The notes: generated by a model not told the origin, from the sequence alone. Positions 1 through 6,040 are shown, numbered from the stretch's first letter. The stretch: 6,040 nucleotides of DNA from Gammaproteobacteria bacterium (GCA_026197015.1 JAPHRB010000150.1:1-6040), one strand, 5' to 3'. Made by a program: numbers and translations.

Positions 1-549
1 ATCATTAATTTTTTTAAAATGATCAATATCTAACATAGCAACAGAATATACCTGATTATAACGTTTAGCATTTTCAAAGGTCTGTTCTAATAAAAGCGAA
101 ACTGACTTTCTATTTACAGCACCAGTAACCCCATCAAAACAATGTTCATGTTCAGTTAATGTATCCCTTAACTTCGTTAACAAATCTATTAAGTGGCGCT
201 GATTTTTCAAAAAAGAATGGTAATCATCCACGCTAATTTTTTTATTTTGACTTGAAATTATTGCTAGATCTCTAGCATGGGAATGCATATAGGCATGTAC
301 CGGCTCAATAGCAGAAAACTCACTTATAGAACGAACTGATTCGCAAACATCTCCGTAATACCACTTGCCAAATTCACAATGTTTATGCGCAGCATCATGA
401 AGAATATCCTTAGAAAATGGCAGTCCACACACAATAGATGTATGCAGGTTATCAAACCAGAGGCGGTGATGACTGATTGCTTTATTCAGTATAAGCAGTG
501 CCGCTTCAACCTCATCAGAAGCAAACTGATATACTATTTTTTTCATCAT
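1..549 (-). CDS. dgcZ: CZB-GGDEF diguanylate cyclase, DgcZ (YdeH)-like, 3' end cut by window edge
   Basis: The minus strand has an open frame of 183 codons from 549 to base 1 without a stop, so the C-terminal part lies outside the window. Residues about 18-95 form a CZB (chemoreceptor zinc-binding) domain. The four zinc ligands of E. coli DgcZ (H22, C52, H79, H83) align with H28, C58 (in HKHCEFGKW), H85 and H89. A linker helix leads to the start of a GGDEF domain: DGVTGAVNRKS at 139-149 and LDIDHFKKIND at 173-183, with metal-binding D174. The GG(D/E)EF signature is not visible. By family, zinc binding to CZB inhibits synthesis of c-di-GMP from two GTP in the cytoplasm; E. coli DgcZ is about 296 residues. 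Two adjacent ATGs (547-549, 544-546) can start it. A GGGA on the minus strand is better spaced for the second, which also aligns better with E. coli. DgcZ is assigned by architecture; strict orthology is unproven. Confidence 0.88.
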   Translation of the reverse strand, partial: MMKKIVYQFASDEVEAALLILNKAISHHRLWFDNLHTSIVCGLPFSKDILHDAAHKHCEFGKWYYGDVCESVRSISEFSAIEPVHAYMHSHARDLAIISSQNKKISVDDYHSFLKNQRHLIDLLTKLRDTLTEHEHCFDGVTGAVNRKSVSLLLEQTFENAKRYNQVYSVAMLDIDHFKKIND

Positions 550-572
550 AATTCCCGAGTTTAATTAAGTTA

Positions 573-596
573 TGCCGATTTATGGATAAATCAGCA
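573..596. repeat. Near-perfect 24-bp palindrome upstream of dgcZ-like gene
   Basis: The arms TGCCGATTTAT (573-583) and ATAAATCAGCA (586-596) are complementary at 10 of 11 positions around a central GG; the one mismatch is C576 against A593. It lies 24-47 bp upstream of the first ATG of the minus-strand cyclase gene. The compact symmetry suits a dimeric regulator operator, but no known consensus is recognised. It could also be a hairpin in the leader RNA, although a two-base loop would need the inner pairs opened. Confidence 0.6.
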
Positions 597-632
597 TGAG
601 CTAATATGATCATTGTACATAATATTAGCTCA
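597..632. repeat. Perfect 11-bp inverted repeat directly abutting the first palindrome
   Basis: The arms TGAGCTAATAT (597-607) and ATATTAGCTCA (622-632) are perfect reverse complements separated by 14 nt. The repeat begins at the base after the 573-596 palindrome ends. No T-run follows either arm, so a rho-independent terminator is unlikely. It may be an operator or a 5' leader hairpin of the dgcZ-like transcript. Confidence 0.65.
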
Positions 633-667
633 AGAGAACTACTTCTGCCGCACATCAGTCACTAACT

Positions 668-698
668 ATTTTAATTTCACCCCTCCCTTTAATATCAA
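668..698 (-). promoter_or_regulatory. Weak candidate sigma70 promoter for dgcZ-like gene
   Basis: On the minus strand TTGATA (693-698) and TAAAAT (668-673) each match the -35 and -10 consensus at five of six bases, but the 19-nt spacing is longer than ideal. If used, transcription would start near 660 and both inverted repeats (573-632) would lie in the 5' leader. In AT-rich DNA such matches often arise by chance. Confidence 0.2.
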
Positions 699-723
699 AA
701 TTTCTTTCATTCCCCCTATCCTA

Positions 724-751
724 TTGATTATATTGAAATTATCCATATATT
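724..751 (+). promoter_or_regulatory. Candidate sigma70 promoter for hpnD-hpnE
   Basis: TTGATT (724-729) and TATATT (746-751) are spaced by 16 nt and match the -35 and -10 consensus at four and five of six positions. Transcription would start near 758 and leave a leader of about 130 nt before the hpnD ATG. This is the best pair seen on this strand, but the surrounding AT-richness makes chance matches likely. Confidence 0.3.
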
Positions 752-886
752 ACACATCACATAGAATAACCAGCGATCGAAAAGACAATATTTGCTGTTT
801 ATTCCTTAATTTAAAATCAAAATCATCTTTGCCTTATCTACTGCTATACGTCAAAATTCAATATTCTGTAAACTTTCAACATAAAT

Positions 887-1756
887 ATGACACCAGACCA
901 ATATTGTCAGGATAAAGCAGCCTCCAGTGGCTCCAGCTTTTACTCCAGTTTTCGCTTTTTACCCGAGCTAAAGCGACGCGCCATCACGGCCCTTTATGCT
1001 TTTTGTCGCGAAGTAGATGATGTTGTGGATGAGTGTAAAGATGAAGATGTAGCCAGGCAAACCCTGAACTGGTGGCGGGATGAAGTGAGCAAACTCTATA
1101 AAGGACAGGCTACTCACCCTGTAACACAGGCATTACAAGCTTTACTCAATGATTTTAATCTGGCTGAAGAATACCTTTTAGAAATTATTGATGGCATGGA
1201 AATGGATCTGGACATTCATCACTACGCCACTTTTAAAGACCTGACTCTTTACTGTTATCGAGCAGCAAGTGTAGTTGGTTTGTTATCTGTTGAGATATTC
1301 GGATTCAAGAATAGAGAAACATTAAAGTATGCACATGATTTAGGCATAGCATTTCAACTTACCAATATATTACGCGACGTCAGAGAGGATGCGGAGCGAG
1401 GCAGAGTTTATCTGCCTCAGGATGAGTTACGTCAATTTGGTGTAAGCCAGCAAAATTTAACTCAACCCGTTACAAGTGAAGCCGTAAAAAAACTGTTTCG
1501 TTTTCAGGCAGACCGTGCGCGTGAGTATTACATAAAGGCATTTAATGAATTACCTGATGAAGATCGTTTTTCACAGCGCACCGGTTTAATAATGGCCGAA
1601 ATTTATCTGTCACTGTTAGAAGAAATTGAAAATGACGGATATCGAGTTCTGGAACACCGAATAAGCCTGACACCAACGCGTAAGCTCTGGTTAGCCTGGC
1701 GCGCCTCACGACGTGAGAAAAAGCGTTATAAACAATATATGCATAATAAGCCTTAA
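887..1756 (+). CDS. hpnD: Presqualene diphosphate synthase HpnD (squalene/phytoene synthase family)
   Basis: HpnD condenses two farnesyl diphosphates into presqualene diphosphate, the first step of the bacterial HpnC-HpnD-HpnE route to squalene and hopanoids. The 289 residues span a complete trans-isoprenyl diphosphate synthase head-to-head domain. Visible motifs are the substrate-binding SGSSFYSSF (14-22), the first Asp-rich motif DDVVDE (44-49) within YAFCREVDDVVDE, GMEMDL (103-108), the YCYRAASVVG signature (122-131) and the second Asp-rich motif in NILRDVREDAERGRVYLP (160-177, D164 and D168). The start MTPDQYCQDKA matches the usual HpnD N-terminus, although no clear Shine-Dalgarno precedes it. 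It is followed after 5 nt by hpnE. The TPDQYC N-terminus and CREVDDVVDE motif favour HpnD over HpnC or CrtB. The enzyme is expected to be cytosolic or membrane-associated. Confidence 0.93.
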   Translation: MTPDQYCQDKAASSGSSFYSSFRFLPELKRRAITALYAFCREVDDVVDECKDEDVARQTLNWWRDEVSKLYKGQATHPVTQALQALLNDFNLAEEYLLEIIDGMEMDLDIHHYATFKDLTLYCYRAASVVGLLSVEIFGFKNRETLKYAHDLGIAFQLTNILRDVREDAERGRVYLPQDELRQFGVSQQNLTQPVTSEAVKKLFRFQADRAREYYIKAFNELPDEDRFSQRTGLIMAEIYLSLLEEIENDGYRVLEHRISLTPTRKLWLAWRASRREKKRYKQYMHNKP

Positions 1757-1761
1757 CCATA

Positions 1762-3093
1762 ATGCTGGTAAAAAAGAATATAGCCATCATAGGTGGCGGC
1801 TGGGCAGGATTGGCTGCAGCCGTAGAGCTTTGTAAAAACAATTATAAAATCACCTTGTTTGAATCATCACCACAATTAGGTGGGCGAGCGCGAGCTATAA
1901 AGTGGAACAACTTAACACTGGATAATGGACAACACTTAATGATTGGTGCCTACCAGCAAATGCTTGATTGTTTAAACACAATTCAGGCGGATACAAGCCA
2001 GTTATTCAAGCAGCTCCCTCACCGAATGTTAATGATGGATTCTCAAAACGGTGAAGTCGCTTTTGACTTGCAATTACCTACTTACCCAGCGCCATTACAC
2101 TTATTATTTGGTGTCTTTAATACATCTAGTTTGTCTTTAAAAGATAAAATAATATTATTACTCCGCTTTAATAAATTATTAAATACGCCAATTAAAAATG
2201 ATATATCCGTCAGTGAATGGTTAAACACAGTAAAACTTCCCAAAAGTTATAGACTAAATTTACTCGAACCGGTTTGTCTGGCGGCATTAACAACACATCC
2301 TCAGCAAGCTTCTGCAAAAGCCTTTCAAAGTGTATTACAACAGACCTTTAATGCCCCTGCAGATTTTACTGACCTGCTGATTCCTACTACTGATCTAGGT
2401 AAGGTATTTCCGTCTTTAGCTGAAAGTTATATTCTTCAACATGGTGGTGAAATTAAAACCCGCTGCAAAGTTCAGAAATTACTGCATGACAAAACGCATA
2501 TTCATTCCCTTCAGATAGATAATGATATCCTGAATTTTGATCACATTATATTAGCCACACCTGCTGGTGTTTCAGCAAAGCTGCTGCAGGATATACCCGC
2601 TTGCAGTCATATAAGTGAACAAATAAACAAATTAACATTTGAGCCTGTATCTACTCTATATATACAGTTTAAAGACCCCGTATCTCTACCCTATCCTATG
2701 TTAGGTATGCTGAATGGTTTGAGCGAGTGGGTATTTGAACGCGCCACAAGTGGACATAATGACATTCTTGCTGTGGTAATCAGTGCACAGGGCAATCACC
2801 TGAAATTATCCCAAGAAACGCTGACTAATACGATATACAACGAATTATCTAATGTTATAAAAGACTTACCTGAACTTATAAATAGCAAACTAATTATAGA
2901 AAAACACGCAGCCTTTCAATGCCACCCGGATGTAGATAAAAATCGACCTGGCATCGACACAAACTTGAAAAACCTTAAAATATGCGGTGATTATGTCTAT
3001 ATTGAAGAAAATAATCAGCCAGGACTACCATCAACACTCGAAGGAGCACTACGCTCTGGTGTAAAATGTGCACAATCCACTATTAAAGACTAA
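1762..3093 (+). CDS. hpnE: Hydroxysqualene dehydroxylase HpnE (FAD-dependent amine oxidase/desaturase family)
   Basis: HpnE reduces hydroxysqualene to squalene with FAD, the last step of the HpnCDE pathway. The protein is 443 residues, usual for the family. The N-terminal Rossmann motif is IAIIGGGWAGLAAA (7-20) with the ribose-binding acidic residue E34. It is followed by the GGRAR desaturase/amine-oxidase signature (40-44) and DNGQHLMIGAY (54-64), characteristic of HpnE. The C-terminal FAD-binding segment ICGDYVY (407-413) and PGLPSTLEGALRSG (420-433) is intact. The gene starts 5 nt after the hpnD stop and has no obvious ribosome binding site of its own, which suggests translational coupling. 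A carotenoid desaturase (CrtI/CrtN-like) is the main alternative, but the DNGQH motif, the shorter length and the hpnD neighbour favour HpnE. Confidence 0.92.
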   Translation: MLVKKNIAIIGGGWAGLAAAVELCKNNYKITLFESSPQLGGRARAIKWNNLTLDNGQHLMIGAYQQMLDCLNTIQADTSQLFKQLPHRMLMMDSQNGEVAFDLQLPTYPAPLHLLFGVFNTSSLSLKDKIILLLRFNKLLNTPIKNDISVSEWLNTVKLPKSYRLNLLEPVCLAALTTHPQQASAKAFQSVLQQTFNAPADFTDLLIPTTDLGKVFPSLAESYILQHGGEIKTRCKVQKLLHDKTHIHSLQIDNDILNFDHIILATPAGVSAKLLQDIPACSHISEQINKLTFEPVSTLYIQFKDPVSLPYPMLGMLNGLSEWVFERATSGHNDILAVVISAQGNHLKLSQETLTNTIYNELSNVIKDLPELINSKLIIEKHAAFQCHPDVDKNRPGIDTNLKNLKICGDYVYIEENNQPGLPSTLEGALRSGVKCAQSTIKD

Positions 3094-3123
3094 TACTTAA
3101 CCCTAATAAACATTGAGAACACT

Positions 3124-3855
3124 ATGCAATATCAGGCACAGCCAAACTTTTTAAAAGATAAAATAATTCTTGTCACCGGTGCGGGTGATGGTCTGGGCCA
3201 GGCTGCCGCTAAAGCTTATGCAGAACATGGTGCTACCGTTATTCTACTTGGACGTACTACAAAAAAACTCGAAAAGACTTATGATGATATTGTCAACGCC
3301 GGGCACACTGAACCTGCTATATATCCTTTGAATCTGGAAGGTGCGACGCCTAAAGATTACGAAGAGTTAGCTCAAACCTTAAAAGAGCAGTTTGGCGCTT
3401 TACATGGATTATTACATAATGCTGCTATTTTAGGTGTTACCACGCCTATTCAACAGCATGATATTGAAGTTTGGTATAAGGTCATGCAGGTCAATCTAAA
3501 TGCCCCATTTGTCATGACCCGGGCGCTTTTACCTCTACTTAGAGAAACACAGGGCTCTAAAATTATTTTCACCACAGATGATAAATCATCAGCTTACTGG
3601 GGTGCCTACGGCATATCAAAAGACGCCATTACCAGTCTCATGAAAATACTCGGGGATGAACTTGATACTGAAGAACATGCTGTTCAGGTTAATGCGATTA
3701 ACCCTGGCGCCGTTCGCACACAGATGCGTGTACGAGCGTTTCCAGGAGAAAACCCTGACAAAATGCCGTTAACAGATGATGTAATGCCTACTTACCTCTA
3801 TCTTATGAGTGATGACTGTAAAGAAATAGCACAAACCATTCATGCACAGAAATAA
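3124..3855 (+). CDS. yciK: YciK-family short-chain dehydrogenase/reductase with altered catalytic serine region
   Basis: This 243-residue classical SDR resembles E. coli YciK along its length, beginning with MQYQAQ and LKDKIILVTGAGDGLG. The cofactor motif TGAGDGLG is at 18-25, and R44 after the second strand suggests NADP(H). HNAA (98-101) replaces NNAG; N124 is the catalytic Asn; YGISK gives Y162 and K166; NPG is at 193-195. E. coli YciK reads FTSSSVGRQGRANWGAY from memory. Here the segment is FTTDDKSSAYWGAY (149-162), three residues shorter and with Asp at the catalytic Ser position in the simplest alignment. The substrate of YciK-type proteins is not established. The gene lies 30 nt after hpnE on the same strand, preceded by GAGAA about 5 nt before the ATG, so it may be in the hpnDE transcript. 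The tail is slightly shorter than in E. coli. Confidence 0.85.
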   Translation: MQYQAQPNFLKDKIILVTGAGDGLGQAAAKAYAEHGATVILLGRTTKKLEKTYDDIVNAGHTEPAIYPLNLEGATPKDYEELAQTLKEQFGALHGLLHNAAILGVTTPIQQHDIEVWYKVMQVNLNAPFVMTRALLPLLRETQGSKIIFTTDDKSSAYWGAYGISKDAITSLMKILGDELDTEEHAVQVNAINPGAVRTQMRVRAFPGENPDKMPLTDDVMPTYLYLMSDDCKEIAQTIHAQK

Positions 3856-3930
3856 AGCAAAGAGATAAAAAAGCGACTACTATTAGTGTTATTATATCGC
3901 TGTACTTCAAAGTTAATAAATAATAAAAAT

Positions 3931-3939
3931 TGGTATAAA
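3931..3939 (+). promoter_or_regulatory. Candidate extended -10 promoter for PAS-GGDEF gene
   Basis: TGGTATAAA fits the extended -10 pattern TGnTATAAT with one mismatch, and lies in the 100-nt gap after yciK. No good -35 is seen at the usual distance. Transcription would start near 3946, leaving a leader of about 10 nt before the ATG at 3956. It suggests the cyclase can be transcribed independently of hpnDE-yciK. Confidence 0.33.
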
Positions 3940-3955
3940 TAACTGAGCTTCATCT

Positions 3956-4909
3956 ATGTTAGAAACACCAGAAGAAAATGACAACAAAACCCATGACTCG
4001 CGAGATCTCAGTTTTCGCAGTATAAGCACCATTCTCGACAGTATAGATGCACTGGTTTATGTCGCCGATATGGACACTTATGAACTCATATTCAGCAATG
4101 AGTACGCCCGCAATATATGGGGTAATACTCAGGGGCGCACCTGTTGGCAAGTACTGCAGGAGAAACAGGATGGACCATGTACTTTCTGCACCAATAATCA
4201 CCTGTTAGATGAAAAAGGTAAACCTACCGGTGTTTATGTATGGGAATTTCAAAACACAGTGAATAATCGCTGGTATCAATGTCGTGACCGGGCTATCACC
4301 TGGGTAGACGGGCGCATTGTTCGTATGGAAATTGCCACCGATATTACCGATCGAAAACTAGCCGAAGATGAGTTAATAGCCGCTAAAAAAATAGCTGAAG
4401 AACTGGCTTACAAAGATGAATTAACGCGGCTTAATAATCGCCGCGCATTTTTTGAACAGGGTAACCGGGCATTCAAACAGGCTGAACGATACGGCCACCC
4501 TGTATCAATAGTTATGATGGACCTTGATCGTTTTAAGAAGGTCAATGATACATACGGGCATTCTGCTGGTGATAAAGTCCTCCAGGATTTAAGTAAGCTG
4601 ATGAGCAATATGATGCGTGAAATTGATATCATTGCCCGTATGGGGGGTGAAGAATTTGCATATTTGTTACCTGAAACAGGCCATACAGAAGCGACTAACC
4701 TAACTGAACGTATAAGAAAAGAAATAGAAAATACAGATATTCACTTCGATGACGAAATTATAAATATAACCGCCAGCTTTGGTATCTGCACCAACACCAG
4801 CACCTGCACAACGGAAAATGAAACCCTGGAATCATTATTAAGCAAAGCTGATGATGCATTATATGCTGCCAAGAGAAACGGTCGCAATCAAAGTAAAGCC
4901 TGCATTTAA
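3956..4909 (+). CDS. PAS-GGDEF diguanylate cyclase with cysteine-rich PAS domain
   Basis: The predicted cytoplasmic protein of 317 residues makes c-di-GMP from two GTP. No transmembrane segment or signal peptide is visible. Residues about 22-133 form a PAS domain ending in the typical ATDITDRKLAEDEL junction (127-140); it carries C63, C75, C78 and C109. A short coiled-coil-like linker (about 137-150) joins the GGDEF domain, which starts at DELTRLNNRRAF (154-165). Active-site features are complete: MMDLDRFKKVNDTYGH (187-202) with metal-binding D189, and the signature GGEEF (230-234). RxxD (R221-D224) sits five residues before the signature, as in product-inhibited cyclases. The Shine-Dalgarno is weak (GAG about 8 nt before ATG). 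The gene is separated by 100 nt from yciK and by 41 nt from the downstream glycosyltransferase. The sensed ligand cannot be read from sequence. Confidence 0.92.
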   Translation: MLETPEENDNKTHDSRDLSFRSISTILDSIDALVYVADMDTYELIFSNEYARNIWGNTQGRTCWQVLQEKQDGPCTFCTNNHLLDEKGKPTGVYVWEFQNTVNNRWYQCRDRAITWVDGRIVRMEIATDITDRKLAEDELIAAKKIAEELAYKDELTRLNNRRAFFEQGNRAFKQAERYGHPVSIVMMDLDRFKKVNDTYGHSAGDKVLQDLSKLMSNMMREIDIIARMGGEEFAYLLPETGHTEATNLTERIRKEIENTDIHFDDEIINITASFGICTNTSTCTTENETLESLLSKADDALYAAKRNGRNQSKACI

Positions 4910-4950
4910 TTTTTTATATAAGTTAAATTTATACAATTCAAAATAACATT

Positions 4951-5997
4951 TTGAAAAACAATAAAAAAACTATTCTACTGTTATCAGCTTACCGTTCGAA
5001 CAGTCACGCGGCCTGGGCAGACTGGTTAGTAAATACATTCAGTGAGTTTGAATGGCTTAAACTCGAATTACCCGGACGACATTTTCGCTGGCGAATTAGA
5101 GGTAATCCATTATCATGGCTGTATAAACTACCTGCAAAAAAACCTGATTTAATTCTAGCGACTTCCATGGTAGATCTGGCAACATTAAAAGGCCTGCATT
5201 CGCACTTATCAAATATTCCATGCATTTACTACTTCCATGAGAATCAGTTCGCCTACCCTACCAGCAAGCAACAACACGATTCTATTGATCCGCAAATGGT
5301 TCAATTATATGGCGCACTAGCTGCTGACAAATTACTCTTTAATTCTGTATACAATCAGCAAAGTTTCTTAAACGGTGTAGACAGACTGCTTAATTTATTA
5401 CCTGATGAAACACCCGAAAATATAAATTCCCTTTTAAAAAGTAAATCAGATATTTTACCTGTTGCAATAACACCGATTGAAAAATCAGCAATAAAAATTC
5501 CACAGTTAATACTATGGAATCACCGCTGGGAATATGACAAGGCACCCCAGGTATTTGCAGATGCCTTAGAAAAATTAAATAAAATGGATATTGATTTTCA
5601 ACTGGCATTACTCGGTGACAGACCAGCTAAAAAACCAGCTTCATTATTACAGATAGAAAAACAATTTAGCGACAAAATCATTATTAACAACAAGGCATCT
5701 AAAGAAGATTATCTAAAATACCTATCATTAAGCTCAGTTGTTGTGAGCACGGCAATACATGAATTTCAGGGTTTATCGATGCTTGAAGCAGTCAGTGCAG
5801 GTGCCATACCTGTTGTACCAGATGACCTGTGTTATAAAGAGCAGTATGCCAGTCATTTTCGTTATAAAGCCGGTGACAGTGACGCCCTGTCTGAAAAATT
5901 ATATACCTTTTTGACCACAAAACCTGAGATACCGGATATATCTAAATATTTTGACGAGAACCTCAAAAGTAGCTGGTATGAATTGTTAAATAGTTAA
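4951..5997 (+). CDS. GTDC1/QTMAN-like glycosyltransferase (DUF3524 + GT4-type C-terminal domain), possible tRNA-queuosine mannosyltransferase
   Basis: The 348-residue protein matches vertebrate GTDC1 (QTMAN), which transfers mannose from GDP-mannose to queuosine in tRNA-Asp, in both domains. The N-terminal DUF3524 part has an SAYRSNSH loop (12-19), LPGRHFRWRIRG (40-51), YFHENQFAYP (94-103), FNSVYNQQSFL (130-140) and LLPDETP (149-155). The C-terminal nucleotide-sugar domain has LWNHRWEYDK (188-197), a LLGD turn (220-223), VVVSTAIHEFQG (263-274) and MLEAV (277-281). E271 and E279 form the EX7E motif of retaining GT4 enzymes. No membrane segment is seen. The start is TTG at 4951: no ATG fits, an in-frame stop lies at 4924-4926, and TILLLSAY aligns with the human N-terminus. 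No Shine-Dalgarno is visible. It follows the PAS-GGDEF gene by 41 nt. Family membership is strong; the tRNA substrate in bacteria is inference, and another acceptor is possible. Confidence 0.87.
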   Translation: MKNNKKTILLLSAYRSNSHAAWADWLVNTFSEFEWLKLELPGRHFRWRIRGNPLSWLYKLPAKKPDLILATSMVDLATLKGLHSHLSNIPCIYYFHENQFAYPTSKQQHDSIDPQMVQLYGALAADKLLFNSVYNQQSFLNGVDRLLNLLPDETPENINSLLKSKSDILPVAITPIEKSAIKIPQLILWNHRWEYDKAPQVFADALEKLNKMDIDFQLALLGDRPAKKPASLLQIEKQFSDKIIINNKASKEDYLKYLSLSSVVVSTAIHEFQGLSMLEAVSAGAIPVVPDDLCYKEQYASHFRYKAGDSDALSEKLYTFLTTKPEIPDISKYFDENLKSSWYELLNS

Positions 5998-6040
5998 TTT
6001 TAATTAATTATTTTTTAGATCTACTATTTATAGTTTTATA
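5998..6040. other. AT-rich right edge, no feature seen
   Basis: The 43 bases after the glycosyltransferase stop are almost entirely A and T and include short runs such as ATTAATTATTTTTTAG. No GC-rich stem precedes the T-run, so a rho-independent terminator is not supported. Confidence 0.4.

Larger units (their letters stand above)
550..886. other. Divergent intergenic region between dgcZ-like gene and hpnD
   Basis: This is 337 bp of AT-rich sequence separating two divergent genes. It holds two adjacent inverted repeats near the dgcZ-like start (573-632), a pyrimidine-rich stretch around 677-723, and candidate promoters in both directions. No convincing gene, RNA gene or hpnC remnant was seen. 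A 100-codon plus-strand frame at 613-915 reads as low-complexity and overlaps the hpnD start. Confidence 0.6.

Noticed and set aside
379..564. A 61-codon plus-strand open frame
   Set aside because: It lies antisense to the CZB domain, whose zinc-ligand pattern clearly marks the minus strand as coding.
613..915. A 100-codon plus-strand open frame in the intergenic region
   Set aside because: It has low-complexity composition with no recognisable domain, overlaps the well-supported hpnD start in another frame, and covers the inverted repeat and candidate promoters.
887..1756. Reading hpnD as phytoene synthase (CrtB) or dehydrosqualene synthase (CrtM) of a carotenoid cluster
   Set aside because: The N-terminus, the CREVDDVVDE motif and the tightly linked HpnE with DNGQHLMIGAY match the hopanoid-type pair better than crtB/crtI or crtM/crtN.
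1542..1841. A 99-codon minus-strand open frame across the hpnD/hpnE junction
   Set aside because: It is antisense to conserved HpnD and HpnE sequence, including the HpnE FAD motif, and its translation has no family features.
3872..3901. Possible hairpin AGCGA...TCGCT between yciK and the PAS-GGDEF gene, with a T-run on the minus strand
   Set aside because: Only five continuous pairs form and the inner pairing needs bulged bases. The T-run is on the minus strand, where no gene would use it. A yciK terminator on the plus strand is not supported.
4910..4950. Possible promoter (TACAAT near 4932) before the glycosyltransferase gene
   Set aside because: There is no matching -35 at suitable spacing, and in such AT-rich sequence the single hexamer is expected by chance.

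Overview
The window looks like a chromosomal segment from a fairly AT-rich gammaproteobacterium. The evidence is a YciK-type short-chain dehydrogenase, an E. coli DgcZ-like CZB-GGDEF protein and proteobacterial HpnD/HpnE hopanoid enzymes; genus cannot be set from this stretch. There are no tRNA or rRNA genes, insertion sequences or CRISPR arrays.

Layout: (1) Positions 1-549, minus strand: the N-terminal 183 codons of a CZB-GGDEF diguanylate cyclase like DgcZ (YdeH). It runs off the left edge. (2) Positions 550-886: a divergent intergenic region with two back-to-back inverted repeats (573-596 and 597-632) upstream of the cyclase gene, plus a candidate promoter for the rightward genes. (3) Positions 887-3093: hpnD and hpnE, 5 nt apart, encoding two of the three enzymes of the HpnCDE route from farnesyl diphosphate to squalene. 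hpnC is not in the window. (4) Positions 3124-3855: a YciK-family SDR, 30 nt after hpnE, in which the catalytic serine region is altered. (5) Positions 3956-4909: a PAS-GGDEF diguanylate cyclase with a complete active site, an RxxD inhibitory site and a cysteine-rich PAS domain. (6) Positions 4951-5997: a GT4-fold glycosyltransferase of the GTDC1/QTMAN (DUF3524) family, the family of the vertebrate tRNA-queuosine mannosyltransferase.

How the genes may work together: hpnD-hpnE form a clear translationally compact pair for squalene/hopanoid synthesis, and yciK may be co-transcribed with them. The PAS-GGDEF gene probably has its own promoter (extended -10 near 3931-3939) and may be co-transcribed with the glycosyltransferase gene. 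Two c-di-GMP synthases with different predicted inputs (zinc through CZB; an unknown signal through a Cys-rich PAS) flank the lipid genes. Nothing in the sequence proves a functional link between them. The least ordinary items are the bacterial QTMAN-like protein, the altered YciK active site, the missing hpnC neighbour and the double palindrome.
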